Shown: piece by piece, positions 1 through 6,216 of the stretch
Layout of the letters: every line of letters starts with the position of its first letter
Position numbering within the stretch: position 1 is the stretch's first letter
Origin: Aquificales bacterium
GTDB taxonomy: Bacteria > Aquificota > Aquificia > Aquificales > Aquificaceae
Assembly: GCA_015491275.1 (NCBI GenBank)
Contig: WFWF01000068.1
Coordinates: 1-8,311, forward strand
Length of the DNA: 8,311 bases
Direction: 5' to 3'
Translations under genes and position numbers: made by a program
The notes under the pieces: model-generated
Told to the model about the DNA's origin: nothing
Databases searched by the model: none
The model's input: only the letters and a program-made list of their open reading frames with translations

Positions 1-2
1 AT

Positions 3-134
3 CCTGTAAGGTTCAAGCTAATGGAACTTTTCTTTAAGGTAACCCCCGAGTCCCTTCTTGGGATAGGGGGTAGTAGACATGGGTTGAGCCTGAGAACTGC
101 GGAATCTAATCATTTGAACATATTTTGTTCCTGA
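3..134 (+). CDS. Possible C-terminal tail of a TnpB-like (IS200/IS605 accessory nuclease) protein, partial
   Basis: This is a 43-codon frame open at the left window edge and closed by TGA at 132-134. The visible peptide includes KLMELFFKVTPESLLG and then GGSRHGLSLRTAESNH. A short V/T-P-E segment followed by a Gly/Ser/Arg-rich tail resembles the poorly conserved C-terminal tails of some TnpB (OrfB) proteins; this is remembered resemblance, not a match to a catalytic motif. The zinc-finger and RuvC-like parts of TnpB would lie outside the window. The frame runs through two strong hairpins (42-71 and 79-161), as expected where the end of tnpB overlaps its omegaRNA. An open run of this length is not rare by chance, so it could be non-coding. 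It points toward pilZ, which ends on the opposite strand 24 bases further on. Confidence 0.3.
   Translation, partial: PVRFKLMELFFKVTPESLLGIGGSRHGLSLRTAESNHLNIFCS
42..71. repeat. Inverted repeat, G/C-rich hairpin
   Basis: The outer arm ACCCCC (42-47) pairs with GGGGGT (66-71). An inner stem TCCC (51-54) pairs with GGGA (60-63) around the loop TTCTT, with GAG bulged on the left and TA on the right. This gives ten base pairs, nine of them G-C or flanked by G-C, a stable element for a moderate-GC genome. No T-run follows on either strand, so it is not a standard intrinsic terminator. A weaker stem (8-14 with 24-30, one G-U) lies just upstream. It may be part of a structured RNA together with the next hairpin. 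Confidence 0.7.
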
Positions 135-161
135 TTCCAAGTTCTCAGGCACCTAACTCAT
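79..161. repeat. Long interrupted inverted repeat (about 83 nt hairpin)
   Basis: There is a perfect 10-bp stem CCTGAGAACT (89-98) / AGTTCTCAGG (140-149). Inside it is a 6-bp stem GGAATC (101-106) / GATTCC (133-138), then GAACA (116-120) / TGTTC (126-130) with the loop TATTT. On the outside ATGGGTT (79-85) pairs with AACTCAT (155-161), allowing one G-U on the + strand. The right outer arm covers the pilZ stop codon (158-160). No T-run follows on either strand. It could be the 3' structure of an omegaRNA or IS200/IS605 right end, another small RNA, or a 3'-end stabilising stem for the pilZ mRNA. The pairing is seen directly; the role is not known. Confidence 0.75.
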
Positions 162-769
162 CCCTCCATTAACATTTCTCTGACCCTACTGTATATATAA
201 AATCTCAATTTAACCCTGTCACTGTCTTCAACATCCATTTCAAAACCTATCTTGTACCTTCCGTCCGGCCTTTCCACCACATTAACAACATAGGCGGTTC
301 CTTCCACCTTTACCCTCTCAACGGGTAAATTCATCCTAAAGCTTACCTGTTTACCCGCAAGCTCATCTATTATCTCTTCGTCCTTTACGATGATGGCAAA
401 TCCCCCTTCGGATACATCATGGGCATTGTAATAATAGGGATGGTCACCTATAAGAAGATTTATTTCAACGGGATGTTCTTCGGATGTTAAAGCCCTAACC
501 GTTTCCCTGTCTCCTATGGACTCCTTCGGTTTTAGATCCGGCAAAGAGAATATAACCTCATTCTCCGCCTTTCCTATTATCCTAACGGGCAGGATGAAGG
601 TCTTGTATCCGAGATAAACGGTTTTACCTATGAGTGCATACTTAACAAAATTGGGAGATGTTTCAAGGAAAAGTTTTTCGTCTTCTATTTTTTTCCTTTT
701 AGCCTTGGCATGATAAAGAAACTTCTTACCTTCAACATAGATATAGAGGTCTATGTTTCTTTCTTCCAA
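158..769 (-). CDS. PilZ-domain c-di-GMP receptor protein
   Basis: A 203-aa cytoplasmic protein with no signal peptide or membrane segment. The C-terminal half is a PilZ domain carrying both halves of the c-di-GMP binding signature: RxxxR (R88-ETV-R92) and DxSxGG (D118, S120, G122, G123). The N-terminal ~85 residues look like a YcgR-N/PilZN-type beta-rich regulatory domain, which is inferred from layout and not from a motif. PilZ proteins bind c-di-GMP and change the behaviour of motility, adhesion or envelope machines; the target here is unknown. The start is TTG (767-769), supported by GGAGG (776-780) six bases upstream, which sits in the last codons of murF. It is the third gene of surE-murF-pilZ, one base after the murF stop. 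A diguanylate cyclase is encoded in the divergent neighbouring operon. Confidence 0.85.
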   Translation of the reverse strand: MEERNIDLYIYVEGKKFLYHAKAKRKKIEDEKLFLETSPNFVKYALIGKTVYLGYKTFILPVRIIGKAENEVIFSLPDLKPKESIGDRETVRALTSEEHPVEINLLIGDHPYYYNAHDVSEGGFAIIVKDEEIIDELAGKQVSFRMNLPVERVKVEGTAYVVNVVERPDGRYKIGFEMDVEDSDRVKLRFYIYSRVREMLMEG

Positions 770-770
770 A

Positions 771-2081
771 TTATTCCTCCCGCACCAAGTAATTTACTAT
801 TTCCTCCATAGCCATACCCCTTGAGCCCTTCACAAGAAAAACCGTACCCCTTTTATCCATTTTATCAACTTCTGCAAGTATATCGGCTTTTGTTTCCGTA
901 TATTTAGCTGATTTATGCTTTTTTATAGCTTCCTCCCACGCGTATCTCATTTCTTTACCGTAGAAGATAACCTCATCAATATCAAGATTCGCTATAAAAA
1001 TGCCTGCTTCCCTGTGCAGTTTCTCACTGAAATTTCCTAACTCAAGCATATCCCCGAGGATCGCAACCTTTTTGTAAGGGAAAAGAGAAAGGGTTGTGAG
1101 GGCATTCTTTAAAGAAAGGGGATTTGAATTATAAGAATCATCTATAACATAATAACCTTTTCCTTTAATAATCCTCATCCTTCCCGAAACACCCTTGAAA
1201 TCTTTTAACAGGGAAATAATATCAGTTACCTTCATCCCCAATGCCTTAAGCACACATGCGGATGCAAGTACATTATCAACTATACCGATGCTTACAACGG
1301 GTACAAAGGCGTCTTTACCCATAAGTGAAAACCTTGTACCTTCAAAACTGATTGTTATATCCGAAGCCTCAACATCACCTCCCCTTCCGAAGGTTATGAC
1401 CCTGAAGTCCCCTTTAACCCTATCCTTTATATTCACAGGTACTATAAGTGCATCCCCGCTTCCCATAAAGGAAGATATTTCCAAATTCCCCCTTATCACA
1501 CCTTCAAGATCACCGAAGGTTTCAAGATGTTCCTCTCCTATCGCAGTTACAACGCCTACGGAAGGCTTTGTTATTTCTGCCAACTCTTTCACATCTCCAA
1601 CCGCACTTGCCCCGTGTTCAAGAACCCAGTAGTCCGCTTCGGTATCCATGTTTAAGATACACAAGGGAAGCCCTACTTTGGAATTCATATTCCCTTCAGT
1701 CTTTTCCGCTCTACCGAAATGACTTAGGACAAAGTGGATCAACTCCTTTGTTGTTGTTTTACCCGCTGACCCAGTAACTCCTATAACTTTACCCTTAAAG
1801 GATTTTCTTTTATGTTTCGCAAGGCACTTAAGGGCATCTACGGTATCCTCAACGATCACCTGAGGCAAGGAAACATCAACTTTTCTTGAAACTATAGCAC
1901 CCGCACCCCCTTTCCTCTTTACTTCCTCCAGAAAATCATGACCGTCATGTTTGCTTCCTCTTATTGCTATAAAACATTCTCCCTTTCTTATTTTCCTGCT
2001 GTCAATGGAAAAGCCCAAAACTTCTTTGTCTTCTCCTACGAGTTTACCCCCTACGATATCCGCAATTTCCTTTAATCTCAT
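771..2081 (-). CDS. murF: UDP-N-acetylmuramoyl-tripeptide--D-alanyl-D-alanine ligase
   Basis: MurF adds D-Ala-D-Ala to the UDP-MurNAc-tripeptide using ATP, the last cytoplasmic step of peptidoglycan precursor synthesis. The protein is 436 aa, close to the family's usual ~450. The N-terminal UMAG-binding domain is about residues 1-95. The central ATPase domain has the P-loop GVTGSAGKTT (101-110), NMNSKVGLPL (131-140), E155 and H185. The C-terminal ligase domain follows GRMR (300-303), with DDSYNSNP (314-321), GDMLELG (343-349) and VKGSRGM (417-423), all typical of MurF. One oddity: N199 (in GNLEI) occupies the position where Mur ligases such as E. coli MurF have a Lys (AKGEI) that is carbamylated in this superfamily. 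The ATG overlaps the surE stop (ATGA) and has GGAGG (2086-2090) four bases upstream. Confidence 0.96.
   Translation of the reverse strand: MRLKEIADIVGGKLVGEDKEVLGFSIDSRKIRKGECFIAIRGSKHDGHDFLEEVKRKGGAGAIVSRKVDVSLPQVIVEDTVDALKCLAKHKRKSFKGKVIGVTGSAGKTTTKELIHFVLSHFGRAEKTEGNMNSKVGLPLCILNMDTEADYWVLEHGASAVGDVKELAEITKPSVGVVTAIGEEHLETFGDLEGVIRGNLEISSFMGSGDALIVPVNIKDRVKGDFRVITFGRGGDVEASDITISFEGTRFSLMGKDAFVPVVSIGIVDNVLASACVLKALGMKVTDIISLLKDFKGVSGRMRIIKGKGYYVIDDSYNSNPLSLKNALTTLSLFPYKKVAILGDMLELGNFSEKLHREAGIFIANLDIDEVIFYGKEMRYAWEEAIKKHKSAKYTETKADILAEVDKMDKRGTVFLVKGSRGMAMEEIVNYLVREE
776..780 (-). promoter_or_regulatory. Shine-Dalgarno site deciding the TTG start of the pilZ gene
   Basis: On the minus strand GGAGG is followed by AATAAT and then TTG. 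The six-base spacing is ideal, and no in-frame ATG lies nearby, so the TTG start is well supported. The site is formed by the final two sense codons of murF (GAG GAA), which favours translational coupling. Confidence 0.75.
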
Positions 2082-2830
2082 ATTTCCTCCAAAAATCTTA
2101 TAGTTTCCATAGCCTTGTAGTTTGTCATATCAATATGAAGGGGGGTTACGGATACATATCCGTTAGCTACAGCCCAATAATCCGTATTCTCCTCACTGTC
2201 CCATGCGAACTGCTGAGCAGCTATCCAGTAAAGGGGCTTCCCGTAAGGGTCAGTATATTTAAAAACTTTCTCTTTATAATTCCTTTTACCCTGTCGTGTA
2301 ATGCGAACACCTTTAATATCGTCCCTTCTAAGGTTGGGAATATTAACATTTAAGTATGTATCTTCGGGAAGACCTTTTTCAATCACATGCTTTACAATAT
2401 CCTTGGCAACATCGGAAACATCCTTCCATAGAATGTTTTCAACACCGAAGACGGAAAAGGCTAAGGATGGGATGCCTAAGATCCTTCCCTCCATTGCACC
2501 CGAAACTGTACCCGAGTAGGTTATATCCTCCCCGAGGTTGGGACCCTGATTTATACCAGAACATACAATATCGGGTTTCTTCCCGTCAAGAAGTACATAG
2601 TAGCCCAAATGAATGCAATCCGCGGGTGTACCTCCTATAACCGCATAGAAATCCTCATCAATACGCCTCATCCTCAAAGGCTCAGTAAAAGTAAGTGAAT
2701 GACCCACACCGCTCAAATTTCTGTCGGGCGCAACAACTACAACTCTTCCAAGATCGGATAAAGCATCCCTTAAAGCCCTTATACCTTCGGAGAAATAACC
2801 ATCATCATTAGTAATGAGAATAACGGGCAT
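2078..2830 (-). CDS. surE: 5'/3'-nucleotidase (nucleoside 5'-monophosphatase) SurE
   Basis: SurE is a divalent-metal-dependent phosphatase that removes phosphate from nucleoside monophosphates and is linked to stationary-phase and stress survival. The protein is 250 aa, the usual family length. The N-terminal ITNDDGYFSEG carries metal ligands D9 and D10; S40 (NLSGVGHSLT) and N94 (SGINQGPNLG, 91-100) complete the site, by comparison with the D-D-S-N set known in E. coli and Thermotoga SurE. YSGTVSGAMEG (105-115) is the second family signature. The C-terminal arm, roughly 185-250, would form the oligomerisation part. It is the first gene of a minus-strand operon with murF and pilZ. The ATG has no recognisable Shine-Dalgarno; a -10-like box lies 9 bases before it. 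The operon is divergent from mtaD. Confidence 0.95.
   Translation of the reverse strand: MPVILITNDDGYFSEGIRALRDALSDLGRVVVVAPDRNLSGVGHSLTFTEPLRMRRIDEDFYAVIGGTPADCIHLGYYVLLDGKKPDIVCSGINQGPNLGEDITYSGTVSGAMEGRILGIPSLAFSVFGVENILWKDVSDVAKDIVKHVIEKGLPEDTYLNVNIPNLRRDDIKGVRITRQGKRNYKEKVFKYTDPYGKPLYWIAAQQFAWDSEENTDYWAVANGYVSVTPLHIDMTNYKAMETIRFLEEI
2086..2090 (-). promoter_or_regulatory. Shine-Dalgarno site of murF inside the surE 3' end
   Basis: On the minus strand GGAGG is followed by AAAT and the murF ATG. It lies within the last codons of surE, and the two genes share ATGA, which suggests coupled translation. Confidence 0.7.
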
Positions 2831-2839
2831 GGTTCTAAT

Positions 2840-2845
2840 ATTATC
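2840..2845 (-). promoter_or_regulatory. Possible -10 box of the surE operon (short or no leader)
   Basis: The minus strand reads GATAAT, one mismatch from TATAAT, nine bases before the surE ATG. I see no convincing -35. The whole space to mtaD is 32 bases (2831-2862), so any surE transcript starting here would have almost no 5' UTR. An overlapping alternative is TAATAT (2838-2843). Confidence 0.35.
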
Positions 2846-2848
2846 AAT

Positions 2849-2854
2849 TAAAAT
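2849..2854 (+). promoter_or_regulatory. Possible -10 box of the mtaD operon (short or no leader)
   Basis: TAAAAT, one mismatch from TATAAT, lies eight bases before the mtaD ATG at 2863. No Shine-Dalgarno occurs in AATTCCCG between them, and no clear -35 is visible. The spacing equals that of the purB box in this window. Confidence 0.35.
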
Positions 2855-2862
2855 AATTCCCG

Positions 2863-4167
2863 ATGTTTGATCTGGTAGTCAAAGGCGGGTTGGTTTATAG
2901 AAACGGTAAGATTGAAAAGGCAGATATAGGAATATCGGAAGGCATAATAAGGGAAATAAGGGAAGGCATAAATGAAGATTCAAAAGAGACAATACATGCA
3001 AATGGTAAGCTGGTATTTCCCGCCTTTGCCAATGTGCATACACATGTTTCCATGTCACTGCTTAGGGGTATAGGTTCTGATTTGCCCCTTATGGACTGGC
3101 TACAAAAGGTAATATGGCCCCTTGAAGGGGAGTTTGTATCACCCGAATTTGTTAAAACTGGAGCACTGCTGGGAATCTTGGAGATGATTAAATCGGGGAC
3201 GACCTTGTTCTTGGATATGTACTTCTTTGAAGATAAGGTAGGAGAGGCGGTAACGGAAGCGGGTATAAGGGCGGGATTGGGCTTCGGTATCCTTGACTTT
3301 CCCACGAAGGTTGCAAGGACACCCGACGAATACATAAAAAGATGTGAGGAGATGATAGTTCAATTTAAAGGACACTCTCATCTTATACCCGTGATCTCTC
3401 CCCATGCCACCTATACCTGTTCACCCTCCACACTCAGGAAATCCCTTGAACTTGCGGAAAAGTATGATGTTCCTATACATATACATCTTTCAGAAACAAA
3501 GTCGGAATTGGAAAGGGTAAAGGAAGAATACGGACTTACTCCTATTAAACATCTTGAAAATCTCGGTTTTCTTTCTGAAAGGGTAATCGCAGCACATGTA
3601 GTTTGGACGGATGAGGAAGAGAGGGAAATATTAAAAGAAAGGAAGGTGAATGTGGTGCACTGTCCGGAGAGCAATCTTAAGTTGGCTTCTGGTATAGCCC
3701 CGATACCCGATTATATAAGAAGAGGTATAAAGGTAGGTATAGGAACGGACGGTCCTGCCTCAAATGATAATTTGGATATCCTTGAGGAAGTATCCACCAT
3801 GGCAAAGATACATAAGGGTTATAGCATGGATGCTAAGGCTATAGATGCCCGTACAGCCCTTAAGATATCCACAGAGAACGGCTTTTCCATGCTGGGCATT
3901 AACGCTGGTATTATTGATACGGGATATGAAGCGGACATTATCATAGTAAATACAGATTCACCTCATTTTCAACCCCTCTATGATCCCGTTGCCCAGTTTA
4001 TCTATGCGGGTAAATCTTCGGATATAGAAACTGTTATATGTAAAGGCAGGGTGGTGATGTACAAAAGGGAAATAAAAACTTTGGATGAGGAAAAGATAAT
4101 AAGGGAAGCCAAAAAATGGGGAGAAAAAATAAAAAATTTCATGGATAAAAACCTTATGTTAGAATGA
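2863..4167 (+). CDS. mtaD: 5-methylthioadenosine/S-adenosylhomocysteine deaminase
   Basis: This amidohydrolase-superfamily enzyme deaminates 5'-methylthioadenosine and S-adenosylhomocysteine to the inosine derivatives, which removes by-products of SAM use. The protein is 434 aa. It has a small beta-sandwich part at both ends (about 1-50 and 355-400) and a TIM barrel between. Metal ligands are H59 and H61 (NVHTH), H208 (IHLSET) and D296 (GTDGPASN). E88, H181 and E211 match the substrate/catalytic set of Thermotoga maritima MtaD at consistent spacing. LLRGIGSDLPLMDWL (67-80) and SNLKLASGIAPIPDY (270-284) are characteristic of the MtaD/SsnA branch; other amidohydrolases such as guanine deaminase fit less well. 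It is the first gene of a + strand operon with a diguanylate cyclase. No Shine-Dalgarno is visible. Confidence 0.92.
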   Translation: MFDLVVKGGLVYRNGKIEKADIGISEGIIREIREGINEDSKETIHANGKLVFPAFANVHTHVSMSLLRGIGSDLPLMDWLQKVIWPLEGEFVSPEFVKTGALLGILEMIKSGTTLFLDMYFFEDKVGEAVTEAGIRAGLGFGILDFPTKVARTPDEYIKRCEEMIVQFKGHSHLIPVISPHATYTCSPSTLRKSLELAEKYDVPIHIHLSETKSELERVKEEYGLTPIKHLENLGFLSERVIAAHVVWTDEEEREILKERKVNVVHCPESNLKLASGIAPIPDYIRRGIKVGIGTDGPASNDNLDILEEVSTMAKIHKGYSMDAKAIDARTALKISTENGFSMLGINAGIIDTGYEADIIIVNTDSPHFQPLYDPVAQFIYAGKSSDIETVICKGRVVMYKREIKTLDEEKIIREAKKWGEKIKNFMDKNLMLE

Positions 4168-4172
4168 TTGAT

Positions 4173-4178
4173 AGGGGG
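4173..4178 (+). promoter_or_regulatory. Shine-Dalgarno site deciding the start of the diguanylate cyclase gene
   Basis: AGGGGG lies seven bases before ATG at 4186. The upstream in-frame TTG at 4168, directly after the mtaD stop, has no such site before it, so the ATG is preferred and the purine tract becomes part of the 18-base intergenic spacer. Confidence 0.65.
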
Positions 4179-4185
4179 ATCTGAT

Positions 4186-5202
4186 ATGGATTGCAATACC
4201 TTTGCGGAAGGTCTTATTACACTTATGGACAAGATAACAAACAGGGAGTATGAAAAGGACAATTGGAGAAGCGTACTTGACTTGATAGCAAATATCTTTA
4301 ACGCAGACTGTGCAGCGATAGGCACCTTTGATGAGAGCGGGACATACCTTATATATGACAGGATTTCTACCAGCGTTTATCAGCATATAGAAGATTACGA
4401 TCCACTTTTATACAAAGTACCTGTCTGGAAAAGTATATCCAAGGAGGTTCTTTCAAAGGGTTATGTTATAGACAATGACTATCAGAATAACCCAATCGCG
4501 AATGAAAGGTGGAAAGAGGCGGGACTTCAAAGCATACTTATAACAACCCTCGGACATAAACATCAGATAGGTACACTTGCAGTTGGAAATTTCAACAAAG
4601 AGAAAAGACCTTTCACAGAAGAGGACGGAAAGCTCCTCAAAAATCTTGCTACCATACTCGCCTTTGTGGTTGAGGAAGAAGAGGAAAAGGAAGAACTATT
4701 CAAAAAGGCTATAAAGGATGAGCTGACCCAGTTGTATAACAGGTACTATCTTGAACATGAAGGCAAAAAGGAAATAGAAAGGGCAAGAAGATACAAATAT
4801 CCCCTCTCCCTTATAATCCTTGATCTTGACAATTTTAAACAGATAAACGACAGATTCGGGCATACCCAGGGTGACAGGGTGCTGAGGAAATTTGCCCGCA
4901 TCATCATGTCAAATATAAGAAGATCGGATATAGCGGTTAGATATGGCGGAGAAGAATTTATAATACTTCTGCCTTACACTCATATTGAGGATGCGGAAAA
5001 GATAGCGGAAAGGATAAGGAAAACTTTTGAGTCCACAAAATTCAGGTTTGATCATGAAATAGCAAGTATAACGGTGAGCGGTGGCGTTGCAGCCATAGAG
5101 GACGGGGAGGATCTGTTTGATCTTATAGACAAGGCGGATAAAGCACTGTACTATGCGAAGAAGGAAGGTAAAAACAAAATATGGGCTCAGCTATGGAAAT
5201 AA
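4186..5202 (+). CDS. GAF-GGDEF diguanylate cyclase
   Basis: Makes c-di-GMP from two GTP. The protein is 338 aa from the chosen ATG and appears cytoplasmic, with no membrane segment. Residues ~25-160 look like a GAF sensory domain (layout through LQSILITTL...IGTLAVGNF, then FTEEDGKLLKNLATILA). A very acidic linker EEEEEKEE (163-170) leads to the signature DELTQLYNR (178-186) and the cyclase domain, with LDLDNFKQIND (212-222) supplying metal and substrate residues and an active-type GGEEF (254-258). An RxxD inhibitory site (R245, D248) sits the canonical five residues before GGEEF, so product inhibition is expected. The GAF ligand is unknown. Being second in an operon with mtaD makes a purine or SAM-derived signal thinkable but untested. 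It ends flush against pheS on the other strand. There is no EAL or HD-GYP domain. Confidence 0.9.
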   Translation: MDCNTFAEGLITLMDKITNREYEKDNWRSVLDLIANIFNADCAAIGTFDESGTYLIYDRISTSVYQHIEDYDPLLYKVPVWKSISKEVLSKGYVIDNDYQNNPIANERWKEAGLQSILITTLGHKHQIGTLAVGNFNKEKRPFTEEDGKLLKNLATILAFVVEEEEEKEELFKKAIKDELTQLYNRYYLEHEGKKEIERARRYKYPLSLIILDLDNFKQINDRFGHTQGDRVLRKFARIIMSNIRRSDIAVRYGGEEFIILLPYTHIEDAEKIAERIRKTFESTKFRFDHEIASITVSGGVAAIEDGEDLFDLIDKADKALYYAKKEGKNKIWAQLWK

Positions 5203-6216
5203 TCAAAATCGTTTCAGGAATCTGAGATCATTTTCATAAAACAGTTTTATGTTGTCAATACCGTAATAAAGCATACACAGCCTTTCAACTCCCATTCCGA
5301 AAGCAAAACCTTGATACTTCTGTGAGTCTATACCGCAATTTTCCAACACCGCGGGATGTACCATACCGCAACCCATAACCTCAAGCCAGCCCGTCTCTTT
5401 ACATACCCTGCACCCCTTTCCTTCGCATATAACACATCCTATATCAACCTCAGCGGAAGGCTCGGTAAAGGGAAAGTAGGAAACCCTGAATCGTACGGGA
5501 ACATCCTCTTCAAAAAAAGCCTTTAAAAACTCTTCAATAACAAACTTCATATTACCGAAATTAACATCTTCAGAAACCGCCAAACCTTCCACCTGATGAA
5601 ACATGGGAGAGTGAGTGGGATCGTCATCCCTTCTGTAAACCTTCCCCGGAGCGACAATATATATGGGAGGCTTCTCTTCAAGCATAACCCTTATCTGAAC
5701 TGGAGATGTATGAGTTCTCAAAAGATATCCTTCCCTGTTAACATAAAAGGTATCCTGCATATCACGGGCTGGATGATCGGGGGGAATATTCAGCATATCA
5801 AAGTTATATTTTTCCAACTCAATCTCTGGTCCTTCCTTAACCCTGAAACCCATGGATCTGAATATATCAATTATCCTTTCCAATGTCCTGGTAATTGGAT
5901 GAACATGACCTACTAAGGGTTCAACGGGCACGGTTATATCTTCCCATTCTCTTTCTAAGCGTCTTCTCTCTTCTTCTTTTCTGATTTCCTCTTGCTTCTT
6001 TGTTATAAGCTCTTCAACCTTCTCTTTTATAAGGTTAACCTTCCTTCCGTACTCCTTCCTCTGATCTGGAGGTATCTCCTTTATGCGGGATATAAGATGC
6101 GTAACTATTCCTCCCTTTCCTATGTATTTTGACTTTATTTTAAGAAGTGTCTCTTGCTCAGAAACAGAAGCAATTTCCTTCTCAAGCTCCTTTATAATGG
6201 ACTCCGCATCAATCAT
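5203..6216 (-). CDS. pheS: Phenylalanine--tRNA ligase alpha subunit
   Basis: Class II aminoacyl-tRNA synthetase subunit that forms Phe-tRNA as an alpha2-beta2 enzyme with PheT. The protein is 337 aa, the normal bacterial length. Residues 1-92 are a charged coiled-coil tRNA-binding arm. The catalytic core shows HTSPVQIR (169-176), the motif 2 region YRRDDDPTHSPMFHQVEG (194-211), FPFTEPSAEVDI (248-259) and motif 3 GFAFGMGVERL (303-313). Four cysteines C261, C264, C269 and C272 (CxxCxGxGCxxC) precede GWLEVMGCGMVHP and could bind zinc; this variant is absent from E. coli PheS. The start overlaps the rplT stop (ATGA), with a weak AAGG just upstream, so translation is probably coupled. It is the last gene of era-dtd-rplT-pheS; pheT is not in the window. 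Confidence 0.97.
   Translation of the reverse strand: MIDAESIIKELEKEIASVSEQETLLKIKSKYIGKGGIVTHLISRIKEIPPDQRKEYGRKVNLIKEKVEELITKKQEEIRKEEERRRLEREWEDITVPVEPLVGHVHPITRTLERIIDIFRSMGFRVKEGPEIELEKYNFDMLNIPPDHPARDMQDTFYVNREGYLLRTHTSPVQIRVMLEEKPPIYIVAPGKVYRRDDDPTHSPMFHQVEGLAVSEDVNFGNMKFVIEEFLKAFFEEDVPVRFRVSYFPFTEPSAEVDIGCVICEGKGCRVCKETGWLEVMGCGMVHPAVLENCGIDSQKYQGFAFGMGVERLCMLYYGIDNIKLFYENDLRFLKRF

Noticed and set aside
90..130. TPP-riboswitch-like CTGAGA with a later TGAAC
   Set aside because: CTGAGA is part of a perfect 10-bp stem with 140-149, the rest of the TPP core is missing, and no suitable gene follows on the + strand.
1..161. 6S RNA, tmRNA, RNase P RNA or SRP RNA
   Set aside because: No conserved core of any of these is recognisable on either strand, and two side-by-side hairpins do not match the rod-like 6S fold.
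2895..3674. Minus-strand open frames opposite mtaD
   Set aside because: They lie fully inside a confidently assigned gene, have Ser/Pro-rich shadow composition and no recognisable motif.
4168..4185. TTG at 4168 as start of the diguanylate cyclase
   Set aside because: It lies immediately after the mtaD stop with no ribosome site before it; the AGGGGG tract is correctly spaced for the ATG at 4186.
5235..5251. Inverted repeat CATAAAA/TTTTATG as a terminator for the cyclase operon
   Set aside because: It is seven A/T-dominated pairs with a three-base loop, lies inside pheS coding sequence and has no T-run, so it would be unstable, especially in a thermophile.
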